10,954 nt of DNA. Origin: Clostridiales bacterium. Lineage in GTDB: Bacteria > Bacillota > Clostridia > Tissierellales > Sedimentibacteraceae. Position 1 is the first letter of the stretch; the number at the start of each line of letters is the position of its first letter. Of the stretch, positions 9,104 through 10,954 are shown one piece after another. A program made the position numbers and the translations under genes. The notes below the pieces were generated by a model. It saw only the letters and a program-made list of their open reading frames with translations, ran no database searches and was not told where the DNA came from. The stretch is from contig DNNJ01000296.1 in NCBI GenBank assembly GCA_003487955.1, forward strand, positions 6,988-17,941, written 5' to 3'.

Positions 9104-10642
9104 TCACTCCTGTTCGTTTAACAGATTTGAAGCGAAATCCTTTAATGCGTTAGCAATTAAATTCTTTATCTGTTCCTCTGAAATTGCGGACGTTTCTTTC
9201 TGACCTCCTTTATTTGCTTCAATAATAAAGGATACTCCGTCAAATAAATTAGTCATTCTTCCAAGGAATAAGCTTCCTTTACCAACTATCATGGCATTTT
9301 TAATTTTGCCGGAAAGTATATCTTCCCTGCAAAAACCAAGGTATGGTACACCTGAAGGTATGTGTCCTTGTGTAGGAGCCCAGCCTGTCATTCCATGTTT
9401 AACCGTAAAATCAGCCAATTCATTTCTGTCTATATCCCCGCGCTTTACTGCCAATGCACCAATCATTTTATAATTTGCCAAAGGAACATCTCCTGCTCCG
9501 GCGGGTTTTGTTACTTCAGGATTCTGCATTTCTACGGAATACTTATCAATGTCTGTTATTTTCATTCCTGCTTTATCTAATGACGATACTAATGATGTTA
9601 TTACTGCTTGCGGAGATGAACCCGTTCCCACGGTGTGTCTTCCCACAAGGTCAAGATTAATTTCAGGATTTACTCCGTCATTTTCACCTATCAATACAGC
9701 AAATCCACCAATGGTATCTTCTAAAATCGGTAATCCTTTTTTAATGTGGTCCTTGCCGTTCATACCTAATTTTGCAGTACTTCCGCCTGCTGATACAACA
9801 ACTTTTTTAAAAACCCCGGCTTTGACAAGTGCTGCAGCTTCAATTAAAGCATGTGTTGGAGCTGCACAAAAACCTCTTGTATCAGAGCCGGTAGCATTAA
9901 CGAATCCTGCAACCTCAGCACAGGACTTTGCAAAGTTCCCTCCGCCTCTTTGGTTCATATCGCCGCATGCCTCTTCGCTGCATTCGATTATGTATTCAAT
10001 TTCTTCTTTGTTTATGTTATTTTTACTTACAAGATTTAATAGACCAAGAACATTGGAAGCTTTGGATACAATATTTTCAAACATTACATGTCCGCTTAAA
10101 TTAAGGTCAATATCATGCGCTCTTTTAACACATCCTACCAACTCTCCGTTGTTATATATCGGCTCAGCATGCTCTGTATTTACATATCTTTTAATTGTAT
10201 CAAACTCTTCTCCTTCCTTTATTCTTCCTATTAACCCTTCATCAAAAAGTGGATGATTCATAAGTTTTGCTTTAGTATCGGAAGCGAATTGTTTTTCAAG
10301 TTTAACTAAATCAAATACATCACAAATTTGCATAAGAACTATAAATTCATCCTGAGGCATAATTTCTCCGAATTTACCTTCTCTTCCGGCGCCTTCCATT
10401 GGTTTGTCAAACCAAGGCATTTCATATTTGTTTAATTCATCAGGTGTAATATTTCCTATATATGTTTGATTAGGCAAATACTTTACAACTTGGTCAAATG
10501 TTCTTAAATGGTTTTTTATTTCTTTTAAATACTCAGAATTAGGATTTACCGTTCTTTCGGTTGTCTGTGTGGTACCGTTATTAATAACCATATCCGGTGC
10601 AAAAACCATAATATAACTACATCCCAAAATTACACTGTTCAT
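9104..10642 (-). CDS. grdC: Glycine/sarcosine/betaine reductase component C, beta subunit (GrdC)
   Basis: Partner of GrdD in the acetyl-phosphate-forming protein C. The 512-residue protein is full length and belongs to the KAS III (FabH)-like thiolase-fold family. Visible: N-terminal APDMVINNGTTQTT (15-28), candidate active-site Cys259 in DTRGFCAAPTHAL, VSAGGSTAKLG (283-293), and a His427-containing TQGHIPSGVPY. The ATG start has a strong AAAGGAGG (10648-10655) five bases upstream. The stop overlaps the grdD ribosome site. In Clostridioides difficile and E. acidaminophilum these genes follow grdE-grdA-grdB; here at least 312 noncoding, repeat-rich bases precede grdC, so it is either a separate unit or cut off from the rest of the operon by repeats. 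The upstream gene is outside the window. The identity is secure; which residues act is inferred from the family. Confidence 0.96.
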   Translation of the reverse strand: MNSVILGCSYIMVFAPDMVINNGTTQTTERTVNPNSEYLKEIKNHLRTFDQVVKYLPNQTYIGNITPDELNKYEMPWFDKPMEGAGREGKFGEIMPQDEFIVLMQICDVFDLVKLEKQFASDTKAKLMNHPLFDEGLIGRIKEGEEFDTIKRYVNTEHAEPIYNNGELVGCVKRAHDIDLNLSGHVMFENIVSKASNVLGLLNLVSKNNINKEEIEYIIECSEEACGDMNQRGGGNFAKSCAEVAGFVNATGSDTRGFCAAPTHALIEAAALVKAGVFKKVVVSAGGSTAKLGMNGKDHIKKGLPILEDTIGGFAVLIGENDGVNPEINLDLVGRHTVGTGSSPQAVITSLVSSLDKAGMKITDIDKYSVEMQNPEVTKPAGAGDVPLANYKMIGALAVKRGDIDRNELADFTVKHGMTGWAPTQGHIPSGVPYLGFCREDILSGKIKNAMIVGKGSLFLGRMTNLFDGVSFIIEANKGGQKETSAISEEQIKNLIANALKDFASNLLNEQE

Positions 10643-10672
10643 GGAAACCTCCTTTAATTGGAATTCAAGTAC

Positions 10673-10730
10673 AGGGACATTCCTTTAATGCTTACCCTAA
10701 AGACTATCTGGACATTAAAGGTGTGTCCCT
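10673..10730 (+). repeat. REP-like hairpin, copy 3, in the grdC leader
   Basis: Arms 10673-10690 and 10713-10730 pair over 18 positions, with one T-G wobble and one T-T mismatch at the same place as in copy 1. The inner arm is CTTTAATG/CATTAAAG instead of CTCT-ACT/AGTAGAG, so both sides have changed together. The loop is 22 bases and holds CCCT and AAAGACT. It ends 17 bases before the grdC ribosome site. Confidence 0.85.
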
Positions 10731-10751
10731 CTTCCTTATTTTTCTTAATTC

Positions 10752-10780
10752 ATCTTACTGAATAATAGTTTTGTATTCAA
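10752..10780 (-). promoter_or_regulatory. Weak candidate promoter for grdC
   Basis: The minus strand has TTGAAT (10775-10780), 17 bases, then TAAGAT (10752-10757), each 4/6 to the sigma-A consensus. If real, hairpin copy 3 would lie in the grdC leader. In A/T-rich DNA a match this weak can arise by chance. I saw no sigma-54-type -24/-12 site upstream of grdC. Confidence 0.25.
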
Positions 10781-10811
10781 AATTTGCTTCGCAATATCTA
10801 CGAAGCAAATT
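10781..10811. repeat. Perfect inverted repeat upstream of grdC
   Basis: AATTTGCTTCG (10781-10791) and CGAAGCAAATT (10801-10811) are exact inverses around a 9-base spacer. On the minus strand the stem is followed by only four T and then mixed sequence, so it could be a weak terminator for whatever lies upstream, or an operator close to the candidate -35. The sequence does not resemble the REP-like hairpins beside it. Confidence 0.6.
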
Positions 10812-10819
10812 CTATAATT

Positions 10820-10871
10820 GGGGACATTCCTCTAACCTCGAAGACTTTCCCTCAAGTAGAGGTGTGTCCCC
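10820..10871 (+). repeat. REP-like hairpin, copy 4
   Basis: It opens GGGGACATTCCTCTA and closes AGTAGAGGTGTGTCCCC. Seven outer pairs, the conserved wobble and mismatch, then six more pairs. The loop carries AAGACT and CCCT. Same orientation as the other copies. Confidence 0.8.
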
Positions 10872-10926
10872 ATTCCTCTAATGCTATCCCACAGAGACTA
10901 ACCCTACATTAGAAGTGTGTCGCCCC
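10871..10926 (+). repeat. REP-like hairpin, copy 5, truncated and fused to copy 4
   Basis: CATTCCTCTAATG (10871-10883) pairs with CATTAGAAGTGTG (10907-10919) in 11 of 13 positions. The left GGGGA is missing, because the copy begins in the last C of copy 4. The right end reads GTGTGTCGCCCC, with an inserted CG or CGC that spoils the usual GTGTGTCCCC. Confidence 0.6.
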
Positions 10927-10931
10927 TATTC

Positions 10932-10954
10932 GGGGACATTCCTTCTGACTCACC
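10932..10954 (+). repeat. REP-like hairpin, copy 6, cut by the window end
   Basis: Only the left arm GGGGACATTCCTTCTGACTC and three more bases are visible, matching the start of copies 3 and 4 in the same orientation. Confidence 0.6.

Larger units (their letters stand above)
10643..10954. other. Noncoding, repeat-rich region upstream of grdC
   Basis: No gene is supportable here on either strand. It contains the grdC ribosome site, hairpin copy 3, a weak promoter candidate, a perfect 11-base inverted repeat, and hairpin copies 4, 5 and (cut by the window end) 6. About two thirds of it is repeat sequence. Confidence 0.8.

Noticed and set aside
9549..10256. Plus-strand open frame of 235 codons opposite grdC
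   Set aside because: Entirely antisense to grdC, with no plausible ribosome site or recognisable protein features; a coding-bias shadow.
7924..10642. Selenocysteine codons in grdC or grdD
   Set aside because: Both frames run uninterrupted to normal family length with no in-frame TGA; in this system selenocysteine is in GrdA and GrdB, which are not in the window.
7686..10954. CRISPR array from the repeated GGGGACATTCC motifs
   Set aside because: Copies are few, unevenly spaced, diverge in sequence and are each a self-contained hairpin with a conserved loop, with no regular unique spacers and no cas genes.

Overview
The window is a low-GC, A/T-rich stretch in which all seven recognisable genes lie on the minus strand. 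The gene content points to an anaerobic, amino-acid-fermenting Firmicute of the Clostridia/Tissierellia type: glycine/betaine/sarcosine reductase component C genes (grdC, grdD), a Firmicute-type sigma-54 gene (rpoN), and a glycolytic cluster in clostridial order. A Sedimentibacter-like source is a guess that the sequence alone cannot prove.

Layout in transcription order (right to left): a noncoding, repeat-filled leader (10643-10954); grdC and grdD, coupled by a 4-base spacer (10642-7924); a noncoding stretch with two more copies of the same hairpin repeat and a terminator (7923-7553); rpoN with its own sigma-A-type promoter and terminator (7552-6155 plus flanks); then a second promoter and the glycolytic run gap, pgk-tpi, gpmI, eno (5989-109), with 95, 12 and 11 bases between genes. 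The left edge (1-108) is noncoding and carries a damaged, inverted copy of the repeat unit found between rpoN and grdD.

The five enzymes gap/pgk/tpi/gpmI/eno convert triose phosphates to phosphoenolpyruvate, or the reverse. PGK and TIM are one polypeptide here. The glycolytic repressor gene cggR, which in Clostridium sits between rpoN and gap, is absent. The GAPDH lacks the usual NAD-selecting aspartate and has Asn-Ser where NAD enzymes have Leu/Gly-Pro, a pattern associated with NADP use. With the Stickland genes next door, a plausible but unproven reading is that this cluster serves mainly gluconeogenesis in an amino-acid fermenter.

The most interesting points are: (1) a run of seven A exactly at the PGK/TIM junction, with stop codons soon after in both other frames, which could let the gene make PGK alone as well as the fusion; (2) the GAPDH cofactor-site changes with loss of cggR; (3) a family of about six same-orientation, covarying imperfect hairpins resembling REP elements, one in the grdC leader; (4) an inverted pair of composite repeats bracketing the whole rpoN-to-eno block, one copy having lost its hairpin. 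I see no clear novel defence or mobile gene system in this window.
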